A stretch of DNA of 64,000 nucleotides from Sheuella amnicola (GCF_010499255.1 NZ_JAAGRN010000008.1:99733-163732); one strand, 5' to 3'; shown: positions 44,337 to 53,657, counted from the first letter of the stretch. Notes: generated by a model from the sequence alone, not told the origin. Translations and numbers: made by a program.

Positions 44337-45283
44337 CAACCCGCCGCGAATGGTTACGCATGACTGCAAGCACCGCAGGTATGTTGGCGCTTGCGCCCAA
44401 GTTTGCCTGGGCACAGGATTCGAAGTCGGCACTGATTACCCGTGCGATCCCCTCGTCGGGACAGCGTTTACCCATCATCGGTTTAGGTAGTTCAGCCACT
44501 TTCGCCCAGGTCGCCCGAAGCGAAGATCAGCAGGCGCTCAAAGCGGTCATGAGCAAAATGGTCGAACTGGGGGGAACTGTCTTCGATACGGCACCAAGTT
44601 ATGGTGCATCGGAAGAGGTAGCCGGACGCATCGCGCAAGAGCTTGGCATTGCTCAAAAACTATTCTGGGCAACTAAACTCAACGTCGCTTCGCGAGGTGG
44701 TCCGGCAGACGCGGTTGCCGCAAGAAATCAACTCGAAAACTCGTTCAAACGCATTGGTAAACCCGTGATCGATCTTATTCAGGTTCACAATATGGGCGAT
44801 ATCAAGGTGCAGCTACCCATCTTGCGTGAGGCCAAACAGGGCGGCCGGGTCAAGTACATCGGCATCACGACCACGTTCGAAAACCAATATGCCGAAATGA
44901 TAGATACGATGCGGCGTGAAAAACTCGACTTTATCGGCACGAACTATGCAATTGACGACCGGTTTGCGGAAGAAACCATTTTGCCGTTGGCACGTGATCG
45001 CGGCATCGGAGTGCTTGTATACGCGCCATTTGGCCGCACTAGGTTGTGGAATCGAGTCAAAGGCGTGGAAGTGCCGGCGTGGGCAAAAGAGTTCGGGGCA
45101 TCGACCTGGGCGCAATTCTTTCTTAAATACGTTGCAAGTCACCCGGCGGTAACTTGCATTACCCCGGCAACAAGCCGCCCCGCCAACGTAATCGATAATG
45201 CAGGCGGTGGCGTGGGCCAACTGCCGGATGCCGAGACTAGAAAACGCATGATTGCGCTGGTGAACAGTCTGCCGGGTGGATAA
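44333..45283 (+). CDS. Aldo/keto reductase with Tat signal peptide
   Basis: A 316-residue AKR beginning with TRREWLRMTASTAGMLAL and AWAQD, a textbook twin-arginine leader, so it is exported folded to the periplasm, presumably with cofactor bound. Catalytic residues: Asp and Tyr in VFDTAPSYGASEE, Lys in FWATKLNVAS, His in DLIQVHNMGD. AGGAGACAAC precedes the ATG, which overlaps the preceding carrier's stop. A periplasmic AKR is uncommon because NADPH is normally cytosolic; a tightly held cofactor or another electron donor would be needed. Family certain, periplasmic function inferred. Confidence 0.9.
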   Translation: MTTRREWLRMTASTAGMLALAPKFAWAQDSKSALITRAIPSSGQRLPIIGLGSSATFAQVARSEDQQALKAVMSKMVELGGTVFDTAPSYGASEEVAGRIAQELGIAQKLFWATKLNVASRGGPADAVAARNQLENSFKRIGKPVIDLIQVHNMGDIKVQLPILREAKQGGRVKYIGITTTFENQYAEMIDTMRREKLDFIGTNYAIDDRFAEETILPLARDRGIGVLVYAPFGRTRLWNRVKGVEVPAWAKEFGASTWAQFFLKYVASHPAVTCITPATSRPANVIDNAGGGVGQLPDAETRKRMIALVNSLPGG

Positions 45284-45304
45284 CCATCGGATCGATTAAA
45301 TTTC

Positions 45305-45328
45305 AGGTGGCAAAACAACTTGCCACCT
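45305..45328. other. Hairpin between converging reductase and amidohydrolase genes
   Basis: AGGTGGCAA (45305-45313) pairs perfectly with TTGCCACCT (45320-45328) over a six-base loop, between two converging stops. It lacks an obvious T tract but is well placed to end both transcripts. Confidence 0.5.
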
Positions 45329-45338
45329 GCACGCGCCT

Positions 45339-47027
45339 TTAACGGTCAAACTGTGTCAGAACTGCACCGGGACCCTTTTTGTGCATGACATAGTCTGTGC
45401 CGTCGTGCACCATGATTCCATTGACCCAAACACCATGCACACCTTTGGGTTCGCGAATCATGCGAGAGCCGCCACCAGGCAGATCAGCTCGTTTCTGCAG
45501 CCTTGAGATTCCAACTGTTTTGGGATCAAACATCAACATATCCGCCGCGGCACCTTCGACCAAACGACCGCGTCCGGCGATTCTGAAACAATCGGCAGGA
45601 TGACTAGTCAGACGCCTGATGCCTTCCGCAAGCGAAAATTGTCCGGTTTCACGGACCCAGTGTCCCAGAAAATGAAGACCGAATCCCGCATCGCACATAT
45701 AAATCAGATGCGCACCGGCATCCGATAAAGTAATCACGCCGGCGCGGTGTTTCAACAGGGGAGCGACACCTTCATCGCTATTATTGAAAAATTTACCCAC
45801 AAACTGCGTTTTCAGTCCTTCCTTCAAGGCGATGTCGAAAAACACATCCAGCGGATCGACATTCAGCTTAGCGGCGATCTGTTTGATTGTCTGCCCTTCG
45901 AACTCAACAAACTCTTTCGTGGCGGCCTGGTTTATTTCAATGTTGGCCCAATTACCCAGGAACAGAATTCCGGGTTTAGGATGGCGCAGATTTTCGCGAA
46001 ATGCAGCTCTAAAACCGGGATCTGCATACACCTTGTGCATGTCCTTCACATCCATATCCTTGATCGGATCGAACGCTGAATGACTGAGCAAAATATAAGG
46101 ATCCATCAGCGAAAAATCGAATGATAAAGGCTGGCAACTAGTCAGCATATAAAGTGGATTGCCGCGATCCTGCGCCGCCGCGCATTTTTCGTAATACTCC
46201 ATGCCCAGAGTCGGCGTGGCTTCGTTATACATTCCAAGCACTGTCGAGATAAAAGTTGGTCGCTTGGTCGAAGCTGCAATCGATTCCATAACTTCCGGTG
46301 ATGCGCGCGAACCGGTGGCCATCATGAAAACACCTTTTTCACAATCGCCAAGTACATCAGTCAAAGCACGCAACTCATGCTCCGAAGCAATAGTCGAAGG
46401 CATCGGCCGACCACCAAATCCGCTATGGTTAGGCGAAAATGACGAAGCAAAACCAACCGCACCCGCTTGCATCGCCTCTTTAACCAGCATCCTCATCTTT
46501 TCAAGCTGCTCAGGCGTGGCTTGCGCATCAGTCGAAGCCGCCTCACCCATCACAGCAGTACGAATAACAGAGTGCCCGGCAAACACGGCTGTATTCACGT
46601 ACGGACCAATCTCGCGAATTTGATCCATATATTGAGCAAAGGACTCGAAACCCCAATTCACGCCAGTCAAAAGCGCTTGCAAATCCATTCCTTCGACAAC
46701 CGACAAGTTCTTAAGCATTGTTTCCCGCAAATCGGCGGGACATGGCGCGATTCCAAAGCCGCAATTACCAATGACAGCGGTCGTGACTCCCAGGGCAGGA
46801 GAAGGAGACATGGTGTTGTCCCAGGTAATTTGCGCATCGTAATGCGTATGCAAATCAACGATGCCAGGCATCAGCGATAATCCTGACGCATCGACTATTT
46901 GGCGTGCGGATTCGGTCACTTTACCGATGCGAGTGATTTTTCCCTGATCAATCGCTACATCTGCAATGATGGAGGGACGGCCTTGGCCATCGAATACTTC
47001 GGCGCCACGAATCAATAAATCATGCAC
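45339..47027 (-). CDS. N-acyl-D-amino-acid deacylase-like amidohydrolase
   Basis: A 562-residue amidohydrolase starting at GTG 47027, which has GGGAGACAA seven bases upstream; a longer frame runs to 47195 through the divergent aldolase gene and is not credible. Motifs: LLIRGAEVFDGQG, the metal-binding VDLHTHYDAQITW, VTTAVIGNCGFGIAPC, GFASSFSPNHSG, the late Asp in ITLSDAGAHLIYMCD and the C-terminal AADMLMFDPKTVG. It is a paralogue of the gene at 12941. It is divergent by 61 bases from a class II aldolase-like gene, and the two may share a promoter region. Its substrate is probably an N-acyl amino acid or related amide. Confidence 0.87.
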   Translation of the reverse strand: MHDLLIRGAEVFDGQGRPSIIADVAIDQGKITRIGKVTESARQIVDASGLSLMPGIVDLHTHYDAQITWDNTMSPSPALGVTTAVIGNCGFGIAPCPADLRETMLKNLSVVEGMDLQALLTGVNWGFESFAQYMDQIREIGPYVNTAVFAGHSVIRTAVMGEAASTDAQATPEQLEKMRMLVKEAMQAGAVGFASSFSPNHSGFGGRPMPSTIASEHELRALTDVLGDCEKGVFMMATGSRASPEVMESIAASTKRPTFISTVLGMYNEATPTLGMEYYEKCAAAQDRGNPLYMLTSCQPLSFDFSLMDPYILLSHSAFDPIKDMDVKDMHKVYADPGFRAAFRENLRHPKPGILFLGNWANIEINQAATKEFVEFEGQTIKQIAAKLNVDPLDVFFDIALKEGLKTQFVGKFFNNSDEGVAPLLKHRAGVITLSDAGAHLIYMCDAGFGLHFLGHWVRETGQFSLAEGIRRLTSHPADCFRIAGRGRLVEGAAADMLMFDPKTVGISRLQKRADLPGGGSRMIREPKGVHGVWVNGIMVHDGTDYVMHKKGPGAVLTQFDR

Positions 47028-47088
47028 AATACTTGTCTCCCGATAATTTTTATTTAAAACTGTTTTCCACATCATATACGGAACGCAC

Positions 47089-47808
47089 ATGCAAAAAATG
47101 GACTTCAACTCTGAAATCGTCAACGGATTGCGTGCAAATCTTGCGCTAGCCCTTCGTGCCGCGTCTCTACACCAGCTAGCCGAGGGCGTTTGCAACCATT
47201 TCAGTCTTGAACTGCCTGACCAGTCCGGACGCTTCTTATTGAACCCGCGTGGTCTGCTATGGAGAGAAATTCAAGCGGACGACATCGTCATGGTGGATGA
47301 TCAGGGCAACAAATTGGCGGGACGCCACGATGTCGAATCCACCGCGATGTTTATTCATACGGCCATTCACAGAATCTGCAAGAAAGCCTGTGTGATGCAT
47401 ACTCATATGCCCTATGCGACAGCCTTGACATTGACGACGGATCGCGCGCTTGACACCACGCTGTCGCAAAACGCGATGCGCTTTCACAACAGGCTGGCAA
47501 TCGATCGAAACTACAACGGTCTGGCTCTGGATATGTCTGAAGGCGAACGCATCGCCCGCGCAATGGGCAATGCCGACATTGCCTTTCTAGCTAATCATGG
47601 TGTAGTTGTGTGCGCAGACAGAATCGATTACGCATACGATGATCTGTACTTTCTCGAAAGAGCTTGTCAAGCACAGGTTCTAGCTCAATCGACCGGAAAA
47701 CCGCTCGCACCTGTCGATAACTCAATCGCCACACTTGTCGCCAGCCAGATCCAAGCCGAGCGACTGCAATCCGAGTTGTTTTTCGCCGCGCTGCGCAGAA
47801 CGGTTTAG
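47089..47808 (+). CDS. Class II aldolase/adducin-family protein
   Basis: A 239-residue zinc-dependent fold. The first metal motif is VMHTHMPYATAL (two His), the second His pair lies near IAFLANHGVVV, and HQLAEGVCNHFSLELP with RFLLNPRGLLW are the usual substrate-loop segments. The family includes fuculose-phosphate aldolase, decarboxylases and ketone-forming enzymes acting in degradation pathways. It faces the D-aminoacylase-like amidohydrolase across 61 bases. No sugar kinase accompanies it, so a non-phosphorylated substrate is possible. Confidence 0.87.
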   Translation: MQKMDFNSEIVNGLRANLALALRAASLHQLAEGVCNHFSLELPDQSGRFLLNPRGLLWREIQADDIVMVDDQGNKLAGRHDVESTAMFIHTAIHRICKKACVMHTHMPYATALTLTTDRALDTTLSQNAMRFHNRLAIDRNYNGLALDMSEGERIARAMGNADIAFLANHGVVVCADRIDYAYDDLYFLERACQAQVLAQSTGKPLAPVDNSIATLVASQIQAERLQSELFFAALRRTV

Positions 47809-47819
47809 AGAGCCATCCT

Positions 47820-48440
47820 TTATTTTTCCGGCGATATCTTTGTACCTAATCCCGCACGATAAGGGAATTTAGCAAATATCGCCGCAACAATACTTTGCAC
47901 ACCTTGTTCCGACGTCGCAGACTGCAAATCATCAACGATGGAAGTGCTGACCCCCTCCCACACAAGCTGTCGCCGACGTGCATCGACCAAATCAATCCTC
48001 AATACGCCTTCGGTGTATTGAATGACGCTCGGTCCCATTGCCATAGGATAACCGCCCCAGTACCCGTAATATCCGCCGGCAGGAAATCCCATATATCCAT
48101 ACCCCCAGGGCATTGGAGGTGGAGGGACATAATCCGAACGCTGACTCAAATTCGCATGGAAATTAATCAATAAATCTGGTTTTGAAGCATCCAGAACATA
48201 TCCCCTCCATTCCATTTGGACTCTGGTCGCACGCATCAGTCGTTCTGAAAATATTGTCGTGTACCCCGGCTTGCTCGTACCCAGCGGATCCATGAAAGCG
48301 AAAGTCTTAAATTCCGCAAAATCGGCCGATGGATCCACATCCGTTCTGATGACAGGACCCGATGAGCATGCAGCTAGCACGCTCAAGACCATACCTGCGA
48401 TGGCCATGCGCAATAAACGCGAAACTCGATTGCTCATCAT
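47820..48440 (-). CDS. DUF4136-family lipoprotein
   Basis: A 206-residue lipoprotein. The leader ends in a lipobox (MVLSVLAACSSGP), so Cys is lipidated. The mature part starts with the DUF4136 pattern (IRTDVDPSADFAEFKTFAFM) and ends with the conserved LVDARRRQLVWEGVSTS. In the middle is a Gly/Tyr/Pro-rich insert (PPPPMPWGYGYMGFPAGGYY) typical of the family. Residue +2 is Ser, which predicts outer membrane sorting. The cellular role is unknown. It converges on the class II aldolase gene with 11 bases between stops. Confidence 0.88.
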   Translation of the reverse strand: MMSNRVSRLLRMAIAGMVLSVLAACSSGPVIRTDVDPSADFAEFKTFAFMDPLGTSKPGYTTIFSERLMRATRVQMEWRGYVLDASKPDLLINFHANLSQRSDYVPPPPMPWGYGYMGFPAGGYYGYWGGYPMAMGPSVIQYTEGVLRIDLVDARRRQLVWEGVSTSIVDDLQSATSEQGVQSIVAAIFAKFPYRAGLGTKISPEK

Positions 48441-48596
48441 TGCTCTCTCGGACTTGTTGAATTAGCCATTTTAAATCCAGGAGAATCTTCGGATCGAATA
48501 AATAGCAGACATTTCATATACAAAAAAGGATATAGTAATTGCGCAGGCTTGCCAAAAGAGCAATTTGCCCGACTCGCACACCATTCGAGGAAAAAT

Positions 48597-49604
48597 ATGA
48601 GACAACAAAAGTACACCGCATTGACCAAGCGTTTGGCCTCAACCATGGTGCTTGGCGCCGCCGGTCTAATTGGCTTGATCGCATCGAGCCCGACGATGGC
48701 TCAATCAAGCGACTACCCTAACCGTCCCATTAAATGGGTCGTGCCATATCCTCCCGGTGGCACAACGGATGTGTTGGCACGGATCATGGCTCAATACCTG
48801 ACCGACCACCTGAAACAACAAGTGGTTGTCGAAAATAAGCCGGGCGGTGGCAATAACATCGGAACCGAATATGTAATCAATGCTCCTGCCGATGGCTACA
48901 CCATGTTGCTGGTCAATCCGGCAAACGGCATCAACGCATCGCTATACAAAAAACTGCCTTTTAACTTCATCAAGGATATTGCTCCCGTTGCCGGCCTGGT
49001 TCGAACGCCCAACGTGATGGTGGTGACTAACTCTCTGCCGGTTAAAAACGTTCAAGAATTTCTGGCTTATTGCAAAGCAAATCCAGGCAAAGTAAATATG
49101 GCATCTTCTGGTAGTGGCACGTCCGTTCATCTTTCCGGAGAACTCTTCAAATCCATGACCGGATGCAATATGGTCCACGTACCCTATAAAGGTGCTGGCC
49201 CTGCCCTAACGGATTTGATGGGTGGTCAAGTGCAAGTGCTGTTCGATAATCTGCCCTCATCTGCGGGACACATCAAAAACGAACGCATTCGAGCACTGGG
49301 CGTCACTTCTGTCGCACGCGAACCGTCCATGCCAAACCTTCCTACCGTGGGCGATACTGTTCCGGGTTATGAAGCAACCGCATGGTTCGGTGTCGGCATG
49401 CCCAAGGGTACGCCTAAAGAGGCGATCGACCGGATGAATGCGGTCGTCAATCAAGCATTAGCGGATCCGAAAATGCGTGATCGCCTGGCTGAATTGGGTG
49501 GCGTACCGATTCCGGGCACACCTGCAGATTTCGGTAAAGTCATCGCAAGTGAAACCGAAAAATGGGCTAAAGTTGTCAAAGAGTCGGGAGCGACCCTAGA
49601 TTAG
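48597..49604 (+). CDS. Bug/TctC-family periplasmic receptor
   Basis: A 335-residue receptor from the ATG at 48597 (GAGGAAAAAT upstream); the frame opens at 48549. Sec signal RLASTMVLGAAGLIGLIA with cleavage near TMAQS. Motifs: YPNRPIKWVVPYPPGGTTD, VENKPGGGNNIGTEYVINA, VHVPYKGAGPALTDL and MPNLPTVGDTVPG. It is flanked by a DUF4136 lipoprotein gene and, opposed, an orphan sensor kinase. The kinase could in principle sense the same compound, but the genes do not form an operon. Confidence 0.92.
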   Translation: MRQQKYTALTKRLASTMVLGAAGLIGLIASSPTMAQSSDYPNRPIKWVVPYPPGGTTDVLARIMAQYLTDHLKQQVVVENKPGGGNNIGTEYVINAPADGYTMLLVNPANGINASLYKKLPFNFIKDIAPVAGLVRTPNVMVVTNSLPVKNVQEFLAYCKANPGKVNMASSGSGTSVHLSGELFKSMTGCNMVHVPYKGAGPALTDLMGGQVQVLFDNLPSSAGHIKNERIRALGVTSVAREPSMPNLPTVGDTVPGYEATAWFGVGMPKGTPKEAIDRMNAVVNQALADPKMRDRLAELGGVPIPGTPADFGKVIASETEKWAKVVKESGATLD

Positions 49605-49618
49605 GTCGTAATTGCTCT

Positions 49619-51088
49619 TTAGGCTTCTGGAGGACAGGCGGGCAATGTGACGACAACGCTCACTCCGCCGTCGGGATTGTTGTCGATGCGGATACTTCCT
49701 GCATGACTATCGACTATATAACGTGTCAGCCAAAGCCCCAAACCCAACCCATTGACTTTGTTGGTCTGCATTAAGCTGAATAACGCCTTTCGTTGATCCT
49801 CCGAGATTCCCGGGCCGTTATCCGAGACGATTAATTCTACCGATGCTCCTGCATCTCGTGTTGCAACTCTGATTTTCTTGTTGGTACGATCGGAGGAAAT
49901 CGCAGAATCAATCGCATTGTTCACAAGATTCAAAATCACTTGCTGGAAGGATTCCCGATTCAGACTAACTTGTTGATTCGCATTTAACTCCAGAATCCAC
50001 TGAACCTGATTCGCATCCGCTTTCGATTGGAGAATTCGACTTAAGGTTGTCACTACCTCATTCAAATCCGTTTCAACAGACTCGACCTCTTCTTGTTGGA
50101 ATATTTTTTTCATGCTCGAAATAATTGCGAATATCCTGTCCGCATCATGACGAATCCTTTGCAGGACGTCCATGACCATTAAGGATTGCTCTGAATCATC
50201 TCTCAACTTCAATTTGAGATACTCAATATTCAGATTAATCGCACCAACTGGCTGATTGATTTCATGTGCAATCGACGCAGACAACGCCCCGGTCAATGCC
50301 GTTTTATTTGCTTGAATCAATGAGCGTATCAACTCTCCCCTTTCAGCAAGTAGTCTGGCAATTTCGTCTTTTTCTTTCGTAGTGATATCGAGTGCCTGCT
50401 TGTTTTCCTGTAGTGCGACTTGCACTCTTCTTTTGCTCAAAAGCAAGCGACGATACAAGTAACTGTTTACAACGATATAAAGCAGCAGGTGGGCACTCAT
50501 GGTGCTCCACAGAACGATCAAAGACTGATGCTGAATAAGCACGTTCACGTTGTGCTGATTACGCACAAGCGTCACAATCACCAATGAAGCTGTCATTACA
50601 ACTTGCATGACCATCATGCCGACCACAACTTTGAATGCACCTGACTGATCAAACCGGTGCATCTTAAAAAGTTCGAATAATGACAAAACATCCAAAACAA
50701 TCACTACCGTACCGATCAGCGCCATACGATCCTGAAATGAACCATCTTGTCGCCTGAGATAATCGAACCATATCGTGGCCACGATGATCAGAATGACACA
50801 GAGCAACTCCACTCGCCTCGATACATTGACACGCCAACTTCGAAATAACAAATAAAGAAGTGCCAACGATGCCATCATCATCATATTGGCCAGGGTCAAT
50901 AACCTACCATCAACCAGGGGAGCGAATCCCCAGGCAGAATAGGAAACAATACGCGTCAAAAGAGACCAGCGCCAATATGGGCTGGTGTACATGTCGGGCT
51001 TGCTTTTGGTATCGACAGTTGTGCTGACATAAATCCCGAGCAGGATCAGTGCGAACAGCACAAAAATAATTTGATTGAGTTGCTGCAT
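49619..51088 (-). CDS. Orphan membrane sensor histidine kinase
   Basis: About 489 residues from the ATG at 51088, which has GGGAGGA upstream; the frame opens at 51121 with no such site. Residues 1-215 contain about six to seven hydrophobic helices without a large periplasmic domain, so sensing is likely in or near the membrane. A coiled-coil region (220-260) leads to the H box SIAHEINQPVGAI, the N box ILNLVNNAIDSAI, the G1 box VSDNGPGISED and the G2 box GLGLGLWLTRYIVD. The IAHEINQP form is that of the DctB/FixL-like kinases, which act through NtrC- or FixJ-type partners. No response regulator lies beside it. Confidence 0.87.
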   Translation of the reverse strand: MQQLNQIIFVLFALILLGIYVSTTVDTKSKPDMYTSPYWRWSLLTRIVSYSAWGFAPLVDGRLLTLANMMMMASLALLYLLFRSWRVNVSRRVELLCVILIIVATIWFDYLRRQDGSFQDRMALIGTVVIVLDVLSLFELFKMHRFDQSGAFKVVVGMMVMQVVMTASLVIVTLVRNQHNVNVLIQHQSLIVLWSTMSAHLLLYIVVNSYLYRRLLLSKRRVQVALQENKQALDITTKEKDEIARLLAERGELIRSLIQANKTALTGALSASIAHEINQPVGAINLNIEYLKLKLRDDSEQSLMVMDVLQRIRHDADRIFAIISSMKKIFQQEEVESVETDLNEVVTTLSRILQSKADANQVQWILELNANQQVSLNRESFQQVILNLVNNAIDSAISSDRTNKKIRVATRDAGASVELIVSDNGPGISEDQRKALFSLMQTNKVNGLGLGLWLTRYIVDSHAGSIRIDNNPDGGVSVVVTLPACPPEA

Positions 51089-51174
51089 ACTTGAGCCGAT
51101 CCTCCCGTAAGCGAACGGCATTTTTGATTGAGTTTATATGTTTAATGCTAACTCAACCATCAGGCAGCAGAATA

Positions 51175-51212
51175 TTCTTTAGTTGTACAACACAGGGTGT
51201 ACAACTAAAGAA
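51175..51212. other. Long perfect palindrome between ahpF and the sensor kinase gene
   Basis: A perfect 15-bp inverted repeat: TTCTTTAGTTGTACA (51175-51189) and TGTACAACTAAAGAA (51198-51212), with an eight-base spacer. It sits 13 bases downstream of the ahpF stop (minus strand) and about 86 bases upstream of the kinase start. There is no T tract after it on the minus strand, so it may be a weak terminator for ahpF or a binding site for a dimeric regulator. Confidence 0.7.
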
Positions 51213-51225
51213 ACTATTCAACATC

Positions 51226-52782
51226 TCATGTCGTACGAATCAGATGATCAAAGGCACTTAATGCAGCTTTCGCCCCTTCACCTGCGGCAATCACAATTTG
51301 CTTATAGGGAACAGTTGTGCAATCGCCTGCCGCAAAAACGCCCGGCACATTCGTATGCCCTTTGGCATCGACAACAATCTCCCCGAACTTGGTCAGATCA
51401 ACCGTGCCTTTCAAAAACTCGGTATTCGGAACTAGACCGATTTGCACAAAGACCCCTTCAAGCTCGATGTGATGCTGTGCGCCTGTTGCGCGATCTTTGT
51501 AAGAGATTCCATTTACAACGCTGCCATCGCCGGTGATTTCTGTTGTTTGTGCATTTGTGTGCACTGTCACATTGGGCAAACTACGCAGCTTATCCACCAG
51601 TACTGCATCGGCCTTAAGTTGCTCGGCAAATTCGATCACAGTGACATGCTCAACTATTCCGGCCAAATCGATTGCAGCTTCGATTCCGGAGTTGCCACCG
51701 CCAATCACCGCAGTGCGTTTACCCTTAAACAAGGGGCCATCACAGTGAGGGCAATATGCAACGCCTTTGTTTTTATATTCCTGCTCGCCAGGAACATTCA
51801 CGTTGCGCCAGCGCGCTCCGGTCGACAAGATCACAGTCTTTGCACTCAGCGTACCACCATTTTCCATTTGGACTTGAGCAAGGCCACCGCTTGCAGGTGC
51901 TGGAATAATTTTTGCAGCGCGTTGCAAATTCATAATGTCCACACCATAGTGACGCACTTGCGCTTCAAGAGCAGCTGCAAACTTGGGTCCATCCGTTTCG
52001 AGCACCGAAATGTAATTCTCGATGGCCATCGTATCGTTGACTTGTCCGCCAAAACGCTCGGCTGCGACACCAACACGAATGCCTTTGCGTGCCGCGTAAA
52101 CCGCTGCGGCCGCTCCGGCAGGTCCGCCCCCAACGATCAGGACATCGAAAGGATCTTTTGCATTCAGTTTGGCAGCATCACGCTCTGCGGATTTAGTATC
52201 AAGCTTGGCAACAATTTCTTCCACACTCATGCGACCTGAACCGAAAACATTTCCATTCAGAAACACCATGGGTACAGCCATGATTTCACGGTCGGTCACT
52301 TCTTTCTGGAATGCGCCTCCCTCGATCACAACTGTCTTGATCTTAGGGTTGAAGATCGCCATCAAGGACAAGGCCTGCACGACATCCGGACAGTTATGAC
52401 AGGTCAAAGACATGTACACTTCGAAGTCAAAATCACCATCAAGCGCTTTAATCGCATCAAGCACATCTTGCTCGACTTTGGGCGGATGACCGCCCGTCCA
52501 CAACAAGGCAAGCACCAGCGAAGTGAATTCATGGCCAAGCGGCAAACCTGCAAAACGCACACCCGTCGTTTCGTTTTCACGAGCAATCACGAATGATGGT
52601 TTGCGGCGATCATTGCCGGTCGTATCAAGCGAAACCTTGTCGGACAAACTGACAATCGTCTCCAACAGTTGACGCATTTCAGAGCCCGTATCACTATCGT
52701 CAAGCGAGGCAATCAGGCGAATGGGCTGTCTGAGCATACCCAGGTAGGTTTGCAATTGGGTTTTGAGGGTATCGTCAAGCAT
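51226..52782 (-). CDS. ahpF: Alkyl hydroperoxide reductase subunit F
   Basis: A 518-residue flavoprotein that passes electrons from NAD(P)H to AhpC. Start ATG 52782 with GGAG upstream; the frame opens at 52914. The N-terminal thioredoxin-like domain has the [11 protein letters not shown] redox pair, followed by the FAD fold ([22 protein letters not shown]), the thioredoxin-reductase redox pair [11 protein letters not shown], the NADH fold [12 protein letters not shown] and the C-terminal FAD motif [18 protein letters not shown]. It lies 163 bases downstream of ahpC with hairpins between, the usual order ahpC-ahpF. Confidence 0.96.
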   Translation of the reverse strand: MLDDTLKTQLQTYLGMLRQPIRLIASLDDSDTGSEMRQLLETIVSLSDKVSLDTTGNDRRKPSFVIARENETTGVRFAGLPLGHEFTSLVLALLWTGGHPPKVEQDVLDAIKALDGDFDFEVYMSLTCHNCPDVVQALSLMAIFNPKIKTVVIEGGAFQKEVTDREIMAVPMVFLNGNVFGSGRMSVEEIVAKLDTKSAERDAAKLNAKDPFDVLIVGGGPAGAAAAVYAARKGIRVGVAAERFGGQVNDTMAIENYISVLETDGPKFAAALEAQVRHYGVDIMNLQRAAKIIPAPASGGLAQVQMENGGTLSAKTVILSTGARWRNVNVPGEQEYKNKGVAYCPHCDGPLFKGKRTAVIGGGNSGIEAAIDLAGIVEHVTVIEFAEQLKADAVLVDKLRSLPNVTVHTNAQTTEITGDGSVVNGISYKDRATGAQHHIELEGVFVQIGLVPNTEFLKGTVDLTKFGEIVVDAKGHTNVPGVFAAGDCTTVPYKQIVIAAGEGAKAALSAFDHLIRTT

Positions 52783-52872
52783 CTTAATCTCCAATATCAG
52801 ACAACACTTTGCCATGCCGTTCGCATTCGCAACGGCTGGCTTTAAAAAATGGGAAAAAATCGGGCTGAGGGT

Positions 52873-52906
52873 AAGGCACACTCCAGTTTGAGCCAGTGTA
52901 TGCCTT
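52873..52906 (-). terminator. Intercistronic hairpin between ahpC and ahpF
   Basis: AAGGCACACT (52873-52882) pairs with AGTG (52895-52898) and, after a two-base bulge, TGCCTT (52901-52906). Read on the minus strand it lies after ahpC and is followed at a short distance by T-rich sequence (GATTTTTTCCCATTTTTT). A smaller hairpin, GCCCTG/CAGGGC at 52916-52933, precedes it. Together they could act as a partial terminator giving more ahpC than ahpF message. Confidence 0.45.
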
Positions 52907-52945
52907 GCACTCAACGCCCTGATTTAACAGGGCATCGAGTCGGTC

Positions 52946-53509
52946 TTAGATCTTACCGACCAGATCCAGAGAAGGTGTCAGGGTCTTGGCGCCTTCGTTC
53001 CACTTGGCTGGGCAAACTTCACCCGGATGTGCAGCGGTGTACTGTGCAGCCTTCAACTTGCGAACAGTTTCTTTCACGTCACGGGCGATCTCGTTCGAGT
53101 GAATTTCAACAGTCTTGATCGTCAGATCAGGATTGATGATGAACGTACCGCGCAGTGCCAAACCTTCTTCAGGAATATGCACACCGAAAGCATTGGTCAA
53201 TTGGTGGGTTGGGTCACCAACCAAGGGAAATTTAGCCTTGCCAACTGCGGGGGAAGTTTCGTGCCAGACTTTGTGCGAAAAATGCGTGTCAGTCGTGACA
53301 ATGTAAACCTCAGCACCAGCTTTCTGGAATTCTGCATAGTGTTCAGCAGCATCTTCGATCTCGGTCGGGCAGTTGAAAGTGAAAGCTGCCGGCATGAAAA
53401 TCATGACCGACCACTTGCCCTTCAGGCTGGCTTCGGTGACTTCGATGAATTTGCCGTTGTGAAAGGCTTGTGCTTTGAATGGCTGAACTTGCGTGTTGAT
53501 CAGGGACAT
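52946..53509 (-). CDS. ahpC: Alkyl hydroperoxide reductase subunit C (peroxiredoxin)
   Basis: A 187-residue typical 2-Cys peroxiredoxin. The peroxidatic Cys is in AAFTFNCPTEIEDAAEHYAE and the resolving Cys in HPGEVCPAKWNEG; the active-site Arg region RGTFIINPDLTIKTVEIH is also present. It reduces peroxides and is recycled by the adjacent AhpF. The ATG at 53509 follows AAGGAGTCATC. Promoter and likely OxyR site lie in the 220 bases upstream, shared with the divergent ghrA. Confidence 0.97.
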   Translation of the reverse strand: MSLINTQVQPFKAQAFHNGKFIEVTEASLKGKWSVMIFMPAAFTFNCPTEIEDAAEHYAEFQKAGAEVYIVTTDTHFSHKVWHETSPAVGKAKFPLVGDPTHQLTNAFGVHIPEEGLALRGTFIINPDLTIKTVEIHSNEIARDVKETVRKLKAAQYTAAHPGEVCPAKWNEGAKTLTPSLDLVGKI

Positions 53510-53620
53510 GATGACTCCTTAAAATAAGACCAGAGGTGGTAACGAGAAGTAATTAGAAAAAAACAATCAAACTACTCAAACCGTTAGATGAATCATAAAA
53601 CCACAAATTCAATTTGCATA

Positions 53621-53657
53621 ATTGATTGTTTTAATGAGATCGATAAGCTAAACCTAT
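53621..53657 (-). promoter_or_regulatory. Possible OxyR-binding site upstream of ahpC
   Basis: On the minus strand the 37 bases starting at 53657 read ATAG-N7-TTAT-N7-ATTA-N7-CAAT. This matches the OxyR pattern of four ATAG/CTAT elements at ten-base intervals in the first half and loosely in the second. It lies about 110-150 bases before the ahpC start, a usual distance. This is pattern matching by eye only. Confidence 0.35.

Noticed and set aside
51442..52239. Plus-strand open frame of 265 codons, Cys-rich
   Set aside because: It is antisense to ahpF; the Cys/Ile-rich composition is a by-product of ahpF codons.
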